Positions 41,539 through 50,716 are shown, numbered from the stretch's first letter. The stretch: DNA of 54,997 bases from Micromonospora sicca (GCF_003172935.1 NZ_QGKS01000271.1:1-54997), one strand, 5' to 3'. Numbers and translations: made by a program. Notes: a model not told the origin generated them from the sequence alone.

Positions 41539-43484
41539 GCTTCAATCCCTACGTGCCGCGGCCGATCGACCGGCCGACCGACGTGCCGCTCGGCTCGCAC
41601 GCCGACCTGACCACCCTCGACGAGGCGAAGATCTTCGCCGCCCCGGACGACCCGGCGGACTGGCCCGCCTGGCGGGAGCAGCTCGCCCGGTGGCGGGCCG
41701 ACGCCCTGGCCCGCCTCGCCTACACCGGCAGCCACTACGACGAGATCACCGGCGACTGCTTCTCCGTCTGCCTCGCCTGGCTGTGGGACGAGACCCTCTA
41801 CGACCACGAGCGGGGCGTCTTCACCGTCGAGGCGTTCCTCGACGCCGCCCGGCGCGACTTCGGCGGCTTCGACGGGGTGGTGCTGTGGCACGCGTACCCG
41901 GTGATCGGGCTGGACGACCGCAACCAGTTCGACTGGTACCGGGACGTGCCCGAGCTGCCCGAGGTGGTGCGCGCGTTCCAGGCGCACGGCGTCCGGGTGT
42001 TCGTCGACTACAACCCCTGGGACACCGGCACCAGGCGGGAACCCGGCACCGACGCCGAGGAGGTGGCCGCGCTGGCCGCCGGCCTCGGCGTGGACGGGGT
42101 CTTCCTGGACACCCTCAAGGAGGGCGCCGGCGAGCTGCGCAAGGCCCTCGACGCCGTACGCCCCGGCCTGGTCCTGGAGGGGGAGAGCCGGGTGCCGCTG
42201 GCGCGGATCGAGGACCACGCGATGTCCTGGGCGCAGTGGTTCGCCGACTCGACGGTGCCCGGGGTGCTGCGCGCCAAGTGGTTCGAGCGGCGGCACATCC
42301 TGCACCACACCCGCCGCTGGCACCGCAGCCACCTCGACGAGCTGCACTCCGCCTGGCTCAACGGCTGCGGGGTCCTGGTCTGGGAGAGCGTCTTCGGCGT
42401 CTGGGTCGGCTGGAACGACCGGGACAAGGCCGTGCTGCGGGCCATGCGCCGGGTGCAGGCCAGCCACGCCGCCTGGCTGGGCGCCGAGGACTGGGTGCCG
42501 CTCGCCGACCGCGCCGGCTCCGGGCCGGTGTACGCGTCCCGCTGGACGCACGACGGCGAACCACTGTGGACGGTGGTCAACCGGGGCGACGACCACGACG
42601 GGCCGTGGCTGCTCACCGAGCCGCGCCCGGGCCGGCGCTTCGTCGACCTGATCACGGGCGCGGAGTTGACCGTCACCGAGACCGGCGACGGCCGGGTCAC
42701 CGTCGGCGGCCCGCTCCCGGCCGGCGGGATCGCCGCCGTGGTCGCCGCCGACACACCCGTCGCCCGGCACGAGTCGCCGGCCGGCGATCCGTCCTTCCCG
42801 GCCCGGGTCGCGGTGCGGGCCCGCACCCCGTGGGCGCCCCTCGCCGCCCTGCCCGACGGCATGGTCACCGTCGATGGCGGCCGGCACGACCTGCTCGTCC
42901 GCCACCGGGTCCGGGAGACCGGGCTGTACGGGGAGGCGCCCTACGTCGACGAGTGGAAGCCGCTGCCGCCCCGGCTGCACCACACCGGCACCCTGCGCCG
43001 CCCGGTCCAGCTCGGCCGCTTCGCCATCGACACGCGCGAGGTCACCCACGGCCAGTACGCGCGGTTCCTCGCCGCCACCGGCTACCGACCCGTCCGACCG
43101 GAACGGTTCACCGCCGGCCGGGGACCGGCCGACGCCCCGGTCACCGGCGTGGACCTCGCCGACGCCCGCGCGTACGCCGACTGGGCCGGGCTGCGGCTGC
43201 CCACCGAGGACGAGTGGCAGGTCGCCGCCGAGGCGGGGCTGCTCAGCCGGCGGGAACCCCTCGTGTGGAACCTGACCGAGAGCGAACACTCCGACGGGCG
43301 GACCCGCTTCGTGATCCTCAAGGGCGGGTGCGCGTACCGGGCGGAGGGTTCCGACTGGTACCTCGACGGCGGCCCGCAGCCGCCCGACGTGTCGGTGAAG
43401 CTCCTGCTCACCGGGGCGGGACTGACCCGCTCCGACTCGATCGGCTTCCGCTGCGCCGCCGACCTGCCCGGGGACGACCGATGA
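41535..43484 (+). CDS. Fusion of TIM-barrel glycosidase-like domain and FGE/sulfatase-modifying-factor-like domain
   Basis: A 649-residue cytosolic protein of unknown function. Residues about 1-330 look like a glycosidase-type beta/alpha barrel ([93 protein letters not shown]). A beta region at about 345-420 resembles the C-terminal sandwich of such enzymes. Residues 485-649 are a formylglycine-generating-enzyme-like (SUMF1/EgtB fold) domain: [61 protein letters not shown] and GFRCA. The cysteine pair of true FGE is not in place, so a lectin- or scaffold-like use is likelier. GTG start overlaps the ribokinase stop; coupled to the next gene by ATGA. Confidence 0.8.
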   Translation: MSFNPYVPRPIDRPTDVPLGSHADLTTLDEAKIFAAPDDPADWPAWREQLARWRADALARLAYTGSHYDEITGDCFSVCLAWLWDETLYDHERGVFTVEAFLDAARRDFGGFDGVVLWHAYPVIGLDDRNQFDWYRDVPELPEVVRAFQAHGVRVFVDYNPWDTGTRREPGTDAEEVAALAAGLGVDGVFLDTLKEGAGELRKALDAVRPGLVLEGESRVPLARIEDHAMSWAQWFADSTVPGVLRAKWFERRHILHHTRRWHRSHLDELHSAWLNGCGVLVWESVFGVWVGWNDRDKAVLRAMRRVQASHAAWLGAEDWVPLADRAGSGPVYASRWTHDGEPLWTVVNRGDDHDGPWLLTEPRPGRRFVDLITGAELTVTETGDGRVTVGGPLPAGGIAAVVAADTPVARHESPAGDPSFPARVAVRARTPWAPLAALPDGMVTVDGGRHDLLVRHRVRETGLYGEAPYVDEWKPLPPRLHHTGTLRRPVQLGRFAIDTREVTHGQYARFLAATGYRPVRPERFTAGRGPADAPVTGVDLADARAYADWAGLRLPTEDEWQVAAEAGLLSRREPLVWNLTESEHSDGRTRFVILKGGCAYRAEGSDWYLDGGPQPPDVSVKLLLTGAGLTRSDSIGFRCAADLPGDDR

Positions 43485-44668
43485 GCGGGCCGCTGCACGG
43501 GGTCAAGGTCGTCGACCTGGCCACCCTCTTCGCCGGTCCGCTCGCCGCCGCGTTCCTCGGCGACTTCGGCGCCGACGTGGTCAAGGTGGAGCACCCGGCC
43601 AAGCCCGACCCGTCGCGCGGCCACGGCCCGGCCAGGGACGGTGTCGGCCTGTGGTGGAAGGTGCTCGGCCGCAACAAGCGGACCGTCACCTGCAACCTCT
43701 CCGACCCGCAGGGCGCCGAGCTGCTGCGCCGGTTGATCGCCGACGCGGACGTGCTGGTGGAGAACTTCCGCCCGGGCACCCTGGAACGCTGGGGGCTCGG
43801 CCCGGACGAGCTGCACGCGGTCAACCCGCGACTGGTCATCGCCCGGATCAGCGGGTTCGGTCAGCTCGGCCCGTACGCGTCCCGACCCGGGTTCGGCACC
43901 CTCGCCGAGGCGATGAGCGGCTTCGCCGCCGCCACCGGTGAACCCGACGGGCCGCCCACCCTGCCCCCGTTCGGGCTCGCCGACTCGGTCACCGCGCTCG
44001 CCGCCGCGTACGCGGTCATGCTGGCCCTGCGCGGCCGCGACCTCACCGGCCGGGGCCAGGTGGTCGACCTGGCCATCATCGAACCGATCATGGCGATGCT
44101 CGGCCCGCAGATCACCTGGTACGACCAGCTCGGCTACGTCCAGCCCCGGCTGGGCAACCGGTCCAACAACAACGCCCCGCGCAACACCTACCGGTGCGCG
44201 GACGGGCGGTGGGTGGCGGTCTCGACCAGCGCGCAGAGCATCGCCGAGCGGGTGCTGCGACTGGTCGGCCGCCCCGAGCTGATCGACGAACCGTGGTTCG
44301 CCACGGGCAGCGGCCGGGCCGCGCACGCCGACGAGCTCGACGCCGCCGTCGGCGCGTGGGTGGCGAAACGCGACCGGGACGAGGTCGTGGCCGCGTTCGA
44401 GGCCGCGCAGGCCGCCGTCGCTCCCGTCTACGACGTCCGCGACATCCTCGCCGACCCGCAGTACGCGGCGTTGGGCACCGTCGTCACCGTCCCCGACGAG
44501 GACCTCGGCGAGGTACGCATGCAGAACGTGCCGTTCCGGATGTCCGCCAGCCCCGGGGAGATCCGGCACGCCGGTCGGGGGCACGGCCAGGACACCGACG
44601 AGGTGTTCCGGGCGCTCGGCGTCACCGACGACGAGTTGGCCGCGCTGCGCGAGCGCGGGGTGATCTGA
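43481..44668 (+). CDS. CaiB/BaiF family CoA-transferase without the usual catalytic Asp
   Basis: Family III CoA-transferase homologue of 395 residues, expected to load CoA on an acid generated in this pathway. Hallmarks: [74 protein letters not shown] and [14 protein letters not shown]. Where the family has Asp in the P-G-Y/F-D motif, this protein has [13 protein letters not shown]: Gly139 stands at the position of the aspartate that forms the acyl-anhydride intermediate. Glu143 is close by. It may use another residue or catalyse a different step. Overlaps both neighbours (ATGA, TGATG), and the CitE-type lyase follows. Confidence 0.87.
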   Translation: MSGPLHGVKVVDLATLFAGPLAAAFLGDFGADVVKVEHPAKPDPSRGHGPARDGVGLWWKVLGRNKRTVTCNLSDPQGAELLRRLIADADVLVENFRPGTLERWGLGPDELHAVNPRLVIARISGFGQLGPYASRPGFGTLAEAMSGFAAATGEPDGPPTLPPFGLADSVTALAAAYAVMLALRGRDLTGRGQVVDLAIIEPIMAMLGPQITWYDQLGYVQPRLGNRSNNNAPRNTYRCADGRWVAVSTSAQSIAERVLRLVGRPELIDEPWFATGSGRAAHADELDAAVGAWVAKRDRDEVVAAFEAAQAAVAPVYDVRDILADPQYAALGTVVTVPDEDLGEVRMQNVPFRMSASPGEIRHAGRGHGQDTDEVFRALGVTDDELAALRERGVI

Positions 44669-45489
44669 TGCTGCTCACCTGGCTCTACGTGCCCGGCGAC
44701 CGGCCGGACCGGTTCGCCAAGGCCGTCGCCTCGGGCGCCGACGCGGTGATCCTCGACCTGGAGGACGCCGTGGTGGCCGGGCGCAAGGCGTACGCCCGGG
44801 AGGCGGTCGCCGAGTTCCTCAGCGAGCCGCAGGCGGTGCCCGTGCAGGTCCGCGTCAACGAGCTGGCCGGCCCGGACGTGGACGGCGACCTGGCCGCGGT
44901 CGCCGGCGCGCCCGGGCTGGCCGGGCTGCGGCTGCCCAAGGTGGAGTCCCCGGCGACCGTCGCCGCGCTCGCCGCCCGCGTCGACACCCCGCTGCACCCG
45001 CTGATCGAGTCCGCCGTCGGGCTGGAGGCCGCGTACGACATCGCGGGTGCGCACCCGGCGGTGGCCTCGCTCGGGCTCGGCGAGGCCGACCTGCGCTCGG
45101 ACCTGGGCGTCGCCGACGACGACGGCCTGCTCTGGGCACGCGGCCGCGTCGTGGTCGCGGCCCGCGCGGCCGGCCTGCCGCCGCCCGCCATGTCGGTCTA
45201 CGCCAACGTCGCCGACCTCGACGGGCTGGCCGCCTCCTGCGCGGCCGGTCGGCGGCTCGGCTTCCTCGGCCGCGCCGCGATCCACCCGCGCCAGCTCCCG
45301 GTGATCGCCGAGGCGTTCCGCCCGGCCGAGCGCGAGGTGGCCCGGGCCCGGGAACTCCTCGCCGCGGTCGCCGACGCGCAGGCCCGCGACTCGGGCACGG
45401 TGGTGCTGCCCGACGGCCGGTTCGCCGACCGGGCGATGGTGGCCGCCGCCCGCCGCGTCGTCGACCTGGCCGCCCGCTACGCGGCCTGA
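44668..45489 (+). CDS. CitE/HpcH-type acyl-CoA lyase (HpcH/HpaI aldolase family)
   Basis: A 273-residue TIM-barrel lyase of the CitE-like group, which cleaves or forms beta-hydroxyacyl-CoAs such as malyl-CoA or citramalyl-CoA. Features: the opening TWLYVPGDRPDRFAKAVASGADAVILDLEDAV, the substrate arginine in VQVRVNE, LRLPKVESPATV, the metal glutamate in HPLIESAVGLEAAYDI, the metal aspartate in GLGEADLRSDLG, and GFLGRAAIHPRQLPVI. The ATG overlaps the stop of the CoA-transferase by one base. Together the two suggest activation of a hydroxy-diacid and its cleavage to acetyl-CoA (or a homologue) plus a keto acid (inference). Last gene of the operon; no clear hairpin follows. Confidence 0.9.
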   Translation: MLLTWLYVPGDRPDRFAKAVASGADAVILDLEDAVVAGRKAYAREAVAEFLSEPQAVPVQVRVNELAGPDVDGDLAAVAGAPGLAGLRLPKVESPATVAALAARVDTPLHPLIESAVGLEAAYDIAGAHPAVASLGLGEADLRSDLGVADDDGLLWARGRVVVAARAAGLPPPAMSVYANVADLDGLAASCAAGRRLGFLGRAAIHPRQLPVIAEAFRPAEREVARARELLAAVADAQARDSGTVVLPDGRFADRAMVAAARRVVDLAARYAA

Positions 45490-45546
45490 CCCGCCACCAC
45501 CGAGCCCGAGCAGGTCGACCGTACGCTGACCCCACCGACGGGCAGG

Positions 45547-47349
45547 ATGGGAGCGGGAATGGGCGAGGGACAGCCACGGCTCAACCGGCGCGGCCTGCTC
45601 GTCGCCGCCGGGGGCCTCGCCGTCGCCGGCGTCGGCGTTCCCGTCAGCCTCGCCGCCACCGCCGACCCGCCACCGCTGCCGTTCCCGCCGCACGGCCGCC
45701 GGCCGGTCAGCATGGCGATGCACATCCACGCCTCGTTCAGCGAGGGCATCGCCAGCTACGCCGCCCACCTCGACCAGGCCCGCCGCAACGACGTCGACGT
45801 CATCTGGTGGACCGACCACGACTTCCGGGTCGCCGCGCACGACCACCGCCGGATGGTGCACTTCGACGGCGCGGAGGAACTCGAGGGCGGGCTGGCCTGG
45901 ACGTGGAAGGCGTCCACCGAGGGGCGGCTGACCACGTCGGCCGCCGACTTCGTCGACAGCCCGCACGGCACCGAGGACCCGGCGAAGGCCCTGCGCCTCA
46001 CCGCCACCGGCGCGGGCATCCTCTGGTACGCCGGTCAGGCCTGGAACTGGACGCACACCGGCAACATCTCCGACACCACACTGCACCTCGACGTGCTGCC
46101 GGAGACGTCCGGGCCGGCCGCGGTGCTGCTCGTCGAGATCGCCCTGTCGCACCACCCCGCCCGCGGCGGCAGGCCCGCCGGCCAGCACATCCTGCGCTAC
46201 CGCATCGCCGCCGGACGCGCCGGTCACTCGACCGACGGCCTGGTCGGTACCGTTGACCTGCCCGCCCCGCCCGGGCAGTGGCGGCGGCACAGCCTCCCGC
46301 TGCTGGCGGACGTCCGGCGGCTCTGGCCCGACCTGGTCGCCGGGGACAACTCCCTGCGCGGTCTGCGCCTCGGCGTCAGCGTCGCGTCCGCGCGCGGCAG
46401 CTTCGTCGTCGACCGGCTGGCCTTCGACCGGACCCGCCGCGCCGGGCAGGCCGGCGAGGACCTCCGGACCGAGGTGCTGCGTGCGTACGACGGCGCTTAC
46501 CCGGAGGTCACGCACCATCGGGCGTACGAGGTGTCGCTGGTGCGGCACCTCAACTGGTTCGGCGGCGACCAGACCCTGCCGGAGTTCCCGTCGCCGCCGT
46601 ACCGGGACAACGACGTGACCCGCACCGAGCGGATGATCGACTTCTTGCACTCGCACGGCGGCGTGGTCTGCTGGAACCACCCGCTCGACGTGGAGAGCCG
46701 CCAGTCGCTGGCCCGGCTGATGGTGGAACGGAACAACCTCGGCGCCGACCTGGTCGAGATCGGTCGCGGTCCCGTCGACGACCACCTGTGGGCGCTCGAC
46801 GTCGCCGCCCGCAACGCCGTCTTCTTCACCGCCGTCGGGGTCACCGACGACCACGACGGCACCGACTGGCGGGGCCGCGGCGACCGGCACATCACGTACG
46901 TCTGGGCGTCGTCCACCGACCGGGACGACCTGGTGGCCGCGCTGCGCGCCGGCCAGGCCTGGTTCACCGACCTGGCCCGCTACCGGGGCGCGCTGGACCT
47001 CGAGGTCGACGGCCGGACGGCGATGGGGGCGGTCGCCGTCACCGACGCGTCGGAGCTGACGGTACGTCTGCTCGCCACCGACCTGCCCGCCGGCGCGTCC
47101 CTGGAGGCCGTCATCGGGACGGTCGACCTGGCCGGCATCCGTGACCTGACCCCGGCGACTCGCACCACCCGGATCTCCGGCCGGCAGCTTAGGCAGGGCT
47201 GGTACGACCTGCGGGTGACAACAGGCGACGGCAGCTACGTCCGCACCCAGGTCCGGGGGAGGGACGGGGCGCTCCTGGGGGCGAGCAACCCGGCCTGGTT
47301 CCTTTCCCGAATGCAGACCCGCGACATACCGCCGGCCCGCCGCCTCTGA
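45547..47349 (+). CDS. Tat-exported PHP-domain phosphoesterase with central insertion
   Basis: A 600-residue exported metal-dependent hydrolase. A Tat-like signal (RLNRRGLLVAAGGLAVAG) precedes the PHP fold. N-terminal metal-site pieces are SMAMHIHASFSEG and IWWTDHDFRV. The later ones, CWNHPLDVES and AVGVTDDHDGTDW, come only after an insertion of about 240 residues (about 105-345). That insert has a beta-rich, carbohydrate-binding-like character (GILWYAGQAWNWTHTGNISD, SFVVDRLAFDRT). A beta domain ends the protein. ATG 45559, with GGGAG six bases upstream, is an alternative start four codons in. It begins 57 bases after the operon. Whether it belongs to that operon is unclear, and the substrate is unknown. 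Confidence 0.82.
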   Translation: MGAGMGEGQPRLNRRGLLVAAGGLAVAGVGVPVSLAATADPPPLPFPPHGRRPVSMAMHIHASFSEGIASYAAHLDQARRNDVDVIWWTDHDFRVAAHDHRRMVHFDGAEELEGGLAWTWKASTEGRLTTSAADFVDSPHGTEDPAKALRLTATGAGILWYAGQAWNWTHTGNISDTTLHLDVLPETSGPAAVLLVEIALSHHPARGGRPAGQHILRYRIAAGRAGHSTDGLVGTVDLPAPPGQWRRHSLPLLADVRRLWPDLVAGDNSLRGLRLGVSVASARGSFVVDRLAFDRTRRAGQAGEDLRTEVLRAYDGAYPEVTHHRAYEVSLVRHLNWFGGDQTLPEFPSPPYRDNDVTRTERMIDFLHSHGGVVCWNHPLDVESRQSLARLMVERNNLGADLVEIGRGPVDDHLWALDVAARNAVFFTAVGVTDDHDGTDWRGRGDRHITYVWASSTDRDDLVAALRAGQAWFTDLARYRGALDLEVDGRTAMGAVAVTDASELTVRLLATDLPAGASLEAVIGTVDLAGIRDLTPATRTTRISGRQLRQGWYDLRVTTGDGSYVRTQVRGRDGALLGASNPAWFLSRMQTRDIPPARRL

Positions 47350-47355
47350 TCCTGG

Positions 47356-48034
47356 TCACGCCTGACCGCCACCGTCGTGCTGCGGCTCTGTACCGGGGAT
47401 CTCGCCCGAGATCGGCAGCCAGTAGAAGGGAATGAATGCGGCGATCACAGCCACGCCGAGAGCGGGAAGCAGGGCGCCCAGCAGGGTTCCGGTGGCGATC
47501 CAGGCAAGGGCGAGCCGGAAGCGCCGGCTGATGGCTCGCGCACCAGCGGAATCGATGGTGGTGGCGAGCAGCCGGCGACTATGACGCGTGTACTCCCAGA
47601 TAGCGTTGAATAAGATGGCTGCCAATTCGAACGCGATGCCGTGGAAGACGACGGCAGTGCGTTCTCCCTGTCCCTCACGGAACGCCTTGGCCAAAACGGA
47701 GGCGGCGAACGGCAGGAACGCGATGTCCATCAGCAGCACCGGTGTTCAGAAACAGCACCACCCGGTCGGCATGACGGATGTGGTCGAACATGACGTGATG
47801 ATTGGCCCACACCTGCCCGATCAACATGAAGGTGACGACGTAAGCCAGGTAAGATGGCCAGAGCGTGGCGAGACCGTGAAACAGGTGCCGGGTGTCCTGC
47901 GGCGGACGGATCTCGAGGACGAGCAGAGTGACGGCGATGGCGATGACCGCATCGCTGAAGGCCACGACCCTCGCAGGCTCGCGCTTCATGCCGAACCGTG
48001 TTGACCTTCCTGGTTCACGACTAGGTTCTTTCAC
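47356..48034 (-). pseudogene. TMEM175-like (DUF1211) channel, one-base insertion
   Basis: A membrane protein of the TMEM175/DUF1211 family, bacterial members of which are K+ channels. The N-terminal part has the signature RVVAFSDAVIAIAVTLLVLEIR and the second helix PSYLAYVVTFMLIGQVWANHHVMF. The frame then breaks after LFLNT, and the expected continuation VLLMDIAFLPFAASVLAKAF with the remaining helices is in the next frame. Removing one G at 47739-47740 restores about 225 residues. Start is GTG 48034 or ATG 47989, the latter close to the conserved helix. The base composition is slightly lower in GC than its neighbours. Either recently broken or a sequencing error. Confidence 0.8.
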
Positions 48035-48159
48035 CGCCTAAGCGTGAGACATCAGGGCGTCGCCCGCGCCGAACTCCTTGGCGAACGCGAGGAGTGAACG
48101 CTCCCGGAACGGGTAGGCGCGGCGCCGGGAGGCGGGCGCCTCCGGGATCGAGGGGGACC

Positions 48160-49101
48160 ATGGGAGCCGCCGCCGTCGTCGCGCTGGTCATCATCGTCGC
48201 GATCGTGGTGATCGTGCTGGCGCTGAGCGTCCGGCTCGTGCAGCAGTACCAGCGCGGTGTCGTGTTCCGCTTCGGCCGGGTGCTGGACCGGATCCGTCAG
48301 CCCGGTTTCCACCTGATCATCCCGGTCGTCGACCGGATGGTCCGGGTCAGCATGCAGACCACGGTGATCGGCGTGCCCGCGCAGGGCGTCATCACCCGGG
48401 ACAACGTCACCCTCACCGTCGACGCGGTCGTCTACTACCGGGTGGTCGACCCGGTGAAGGTGCTGGTCAACGTGCGGGACTACCCGTCGGCGGTGCTCCA
48501 GGTGGCCCAGACGGCGCTCCGGTCGGTGATCGGCAAGGCCGACCTCGACACCCTGCTGCGCGACCGGGACCGGATCAACGCCGAGCTGAAGTCGGTGATC
48601 GACGCGCCCACCGAGAAGCCGTGGGGCCTGCTGATCGAACGGGTCGAGGTGAAGGACGTGTCGCTGCCCGAGGGGATGAAGCGGTCGATGTCCCGCCAGG
48701 CCGAGGCGGAGCGGGAACGCCGGGCCCGGGTGATCGCCGCCGACGGCGAGTTCCAGGCGTCCCGCCGGCTCGCCGACGCGTCCCGGGCGATGGCGGACAC
48801 GCCGGGGGCGTACCAGTTGCGGCTGTTGCAGACGGTGGTGGACGTGGCGGCGGAGAAGAACAGCACCCTGGTCATGCCGTTCCCGGTGGAGCTGCTGCGC
48901 TTCTTCGACGAGGTGGCCCGCGGTTCGCGGGAGGCGGCGCCGTCCGCCGGCCGGGGCGGCAGCCGGGAGCCGGGGGTGTCCGGCGGGCCGGGCCCGCGGG
49001 AGCAGGCGACGCCGGTCGGCCCGGTGCTCGGCCCGGTCACGGAGAACGTCGCCGCGGCGGCGGCCGACGGCGACGGGCGGCGCGGCCGGCCCACCGACTG
49101 A
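48160..49101 (+). CDS. SPFH/Band 7 (stomatin/slipin-like) membrane protein
   Basis: A 313-residue membrane-anchored scaffold protein. One N-terminal helix (about 3-25, AAVVALVIIVAIVVIVLALS) is followed by the Band 7 domain (about 27-210): VQQYQRGVVFRFGRVLDRIRQPGFHLIIPVVD, VDAVVYYRVVDPVKVLVNV, LRSVIGKADLDTLLRDRDRIN and WGLLIERVEVKDVSLPEGM. A coiled helix (SRQAEAERERRARVIAADGEFQA) and a Gly/Pro-rich tail end the protein. Slipins organise membrane microdomains; the usual NfeD partner is not adjacent. GAGGGGG precedes the ATG. Confidence 0.9.
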   Translation: MGAAAVVALVIIVAIVVIVLALSVRLVQQYQRGVVFRFGRVLDRIRQPGFHLIIPVVDRMVRVSMQTTVIGVPAQGVITRDNVTLTVDAVVYYRVVDPVKVLVNVRDYPSAVLQVAQTALRSVIGKADLDTLLRDRDRINAELKSVIDAPTEKPWGLLIERVEVKDVSLPEGMKRSMSRQAEAERERRARVIAADGEFQASRRLADASRAMADTPGAYQLRLLQTVVDVAAEKNSTLVMPFPVELLRFFDEVARGSREAAPSAGRGGSREPGVSGGPGPREQATPVGPVLGPVTENVAAAAADGDGRRGRPTD

Positions 49102-49104
49102 CGG

Positions 49105-49132
49105 GACAGCGTATACCGGCTGTCTGTATACC
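49105..49132. terminator. Hairpin and direct repeat in a convergent gap
   Basis: GACAGC (49105-49110) can pair with GCTGTC (49119-49124). GTATACC is repeated at 49111-49117 and 49126-49132. Lying between two convergent genes, it is a plausible weak bidirectional terminator. Confidence 0.45.
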
Positions 49133-49162
49133 CCGCCGCCTGAGCCGCCGGTGGTTCCGCCC

Positions 49163-50716
49163 TCAGGCCGGGACCGCCGGCGCCCGCTCGCCCGCCTGCT
49201 CCGGTACGACCGCGGCGGCCGGCTTCGGCAGCGTGAAGGTGAACCGGGCGCCCTCGGTGTCGCTGTCGTCCAGCACCAGCGTGCCGCCGTGGTACTCGAC
49301 GATCTTCTTGCAGATCGCCAGCCCGATGCCGGTGCCGTCGTAGCTGCCGCGCGGGTGCAGCCGCTGGAAGATGAGGAAGATCTTGTCCGCGTACCGCGGG
49401 TCGATGCCGATGCCGTTGTCCGCCACGCCGAACGTCCAGCCGGTCGCGTCCTCCGCCACCGTGACCCGGATCCGGGGCGTCCGGTCGGGGCTGCGGAACT
49501 TCACCGCGTTGCCGAGCAGGTTCTGCCAGAGCATCGTGAGCAGGGTCGGGTCGCCGTGCACCACCGGCAGCGGATCGGCGACGACCTCGGCGTCCGCCTC
49601 GGCGATCGGCCCGGACAGGTCCGACTCGGCCCGGGCGAAGACCTCCGCGAGGTCCACCTCCCGGTCGTCGCTGTAGACCCGCCCGATCCGGGAGAACGCC
49701 AGCAGTTCGTTGATCAGGTCCTGCATCCGGGTCGCCCCGTCGACCGCGTAGCTGATGTACTGCCGGGCCCGGTCGTCGAGCTGGTCGTCGTACCGGCGCT
49801 GGAGCATCTGGCAGAACGACGCCACCTTGCGCAGCGGCCCCTGCAGGTCGTGCGAGGCGACGTAGGCGAACTGCTCCAGGTCCTCGTTGGAGCGGCGCAG
49901 CTCGGCGGCCTGCTGCTCCAGCGCGTCCCGGTCCCGCCGGCTGGTCATCAGCGCGTCCACCACTCGCCGCCGCATGGTCTCCACGTCCGCGGTCAGCCGG
50001 GCGATGTCCGCCGGTCCCTCCGGCCGCAGCCGGTGGTCGAATTCGCCGTTGGCGACGTGCCGCACCGAGGCGCCCAGTCGGCCCAGCGGGCGCAGCACCG
50101 CGGCGCGGACCAGCACCGAGATGACGACGCTGGACAGCAGCAGCGCCCCCAGGATCGCCACGAAGAGCACGTCGCGCACCGCCCGGGCGTCGTCCAGGTT
50201 CCGGCGCCCGGCCGCCTGCACCCGGTCGAGCCGGCCCTCCAGGGCGGTCAGCGCGGCGCGGGCGGCGTCGAAGGCGAGCCGGCCGCGCTCCACCACGGGG
50301 GCCAGCTGCTCCGGCGGCGTCCCGGCGCGCCGCGCCCCGATCAGCCGGGTGGCGAACTCCGTCCGCCATCGGTCGGCCAGCCGGATCGCGTCGTCCAGCT
50401 CGCGCCGCGCGTCCGGCTCGTCGGCGAGCAGGCCGCGGGTCCGGTCCACCGTCGCGCGCTCGGCCGCCACCCCCGCCTCGTACGGGCGCAGCAGCTCCGG
50501 GTTACCGGTGGTCACGTACCCCCGCACGGCCGCCACCTGCTCCAGCAGGCCGCTCTCCAGCCGGCCGACGGCGGCGCGGGCCGGGGAGATCCGGTCCGCC
50601 AGCCGGTTGGACACCGCCGCGGTGTGCGACAGGGCCGCCGCCCCGACCGCGCCGCCGGTCAGCACCAGCACGCTCATCGCCAGCATCATGACGCTCAGCC
50701 GGCGGCTCGTCGTCAT
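49163..50716 (-). CDS. Sensor histidine kinase with CHASE3-like and HAMP domains
   Basis: A 517-residue membrane sensor kinase. Its first helix (about 6-30) and second (about 185-207, VLFVAILGALLLSSVVISVLV) bracket an extracytoplasmic CHASE3-like helical domain (AVRGYVTTGNPELLRPYEAG). HAMP (about 208-260) and a coiled coil (EQQAAELRRSNEDLEQFAYVAS) lead to the kinase core. The H-box is VASHDLQGPLRKV, the N-box LLGNAVKF, and the G boxes VADNGIGIDP and GTGIGLAICKKI. The arrangement resembles phytochrome-like and KaiC-interacting kinases. No response regulator gene is adjacent. Start ATG 50716 is chosen at the first helix; the signal sensed is unknown. Confidence 0.88.
   Translation of the reverse strand: MTTSRRLSVMMLAMSVLVLTGGAVGAAALSHTAAVSNRLADRISPARAAVGRLESGLLEQVAAVRGYVTTGNPELLRPYEAGVAAERATVDRTRGLLADEPDARRELDDAIRLADRWRTEFATRLIGARRAGTPPEQLAPVVERGRLAFDAARAALTALEGRLDRVQAAGRRNLDDARAVRDVLFVAILGALLLSSVVISVLVRAAVLRPLGRLGASVRHVANGEFDHRLRPEGPADIARLTADVETMRRRVVDALMTSRRDRDALEQQAAELRRSNEDLEQFAYVASHDLQGPLRKVASFCQMLQRRYDDQLDDRARQYISYAVDGATRMQDLINELLAFSRIGRVYSDDREVDLAEVFARAESDLSGPIAEADAEVVADPLPVVHGDPTLLTMLWQNLLGNAVKFRSPDRTPRIRVTVAEDATGWTFGVADNGIGIDPRYADKIFLIFQRLHPRGSYDGTGIGLAICKKIVEYHGGTLVLDDSDTEGARFTFTLPKPAAAVVPEQAGERAPAVPA

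Noticed and set aside
41535..43484. Formylglycine-generating enzyme for sulfatase activation
   Set aside because: The cysteines needed are not in the expected places and no sulfatase gene is nearby.
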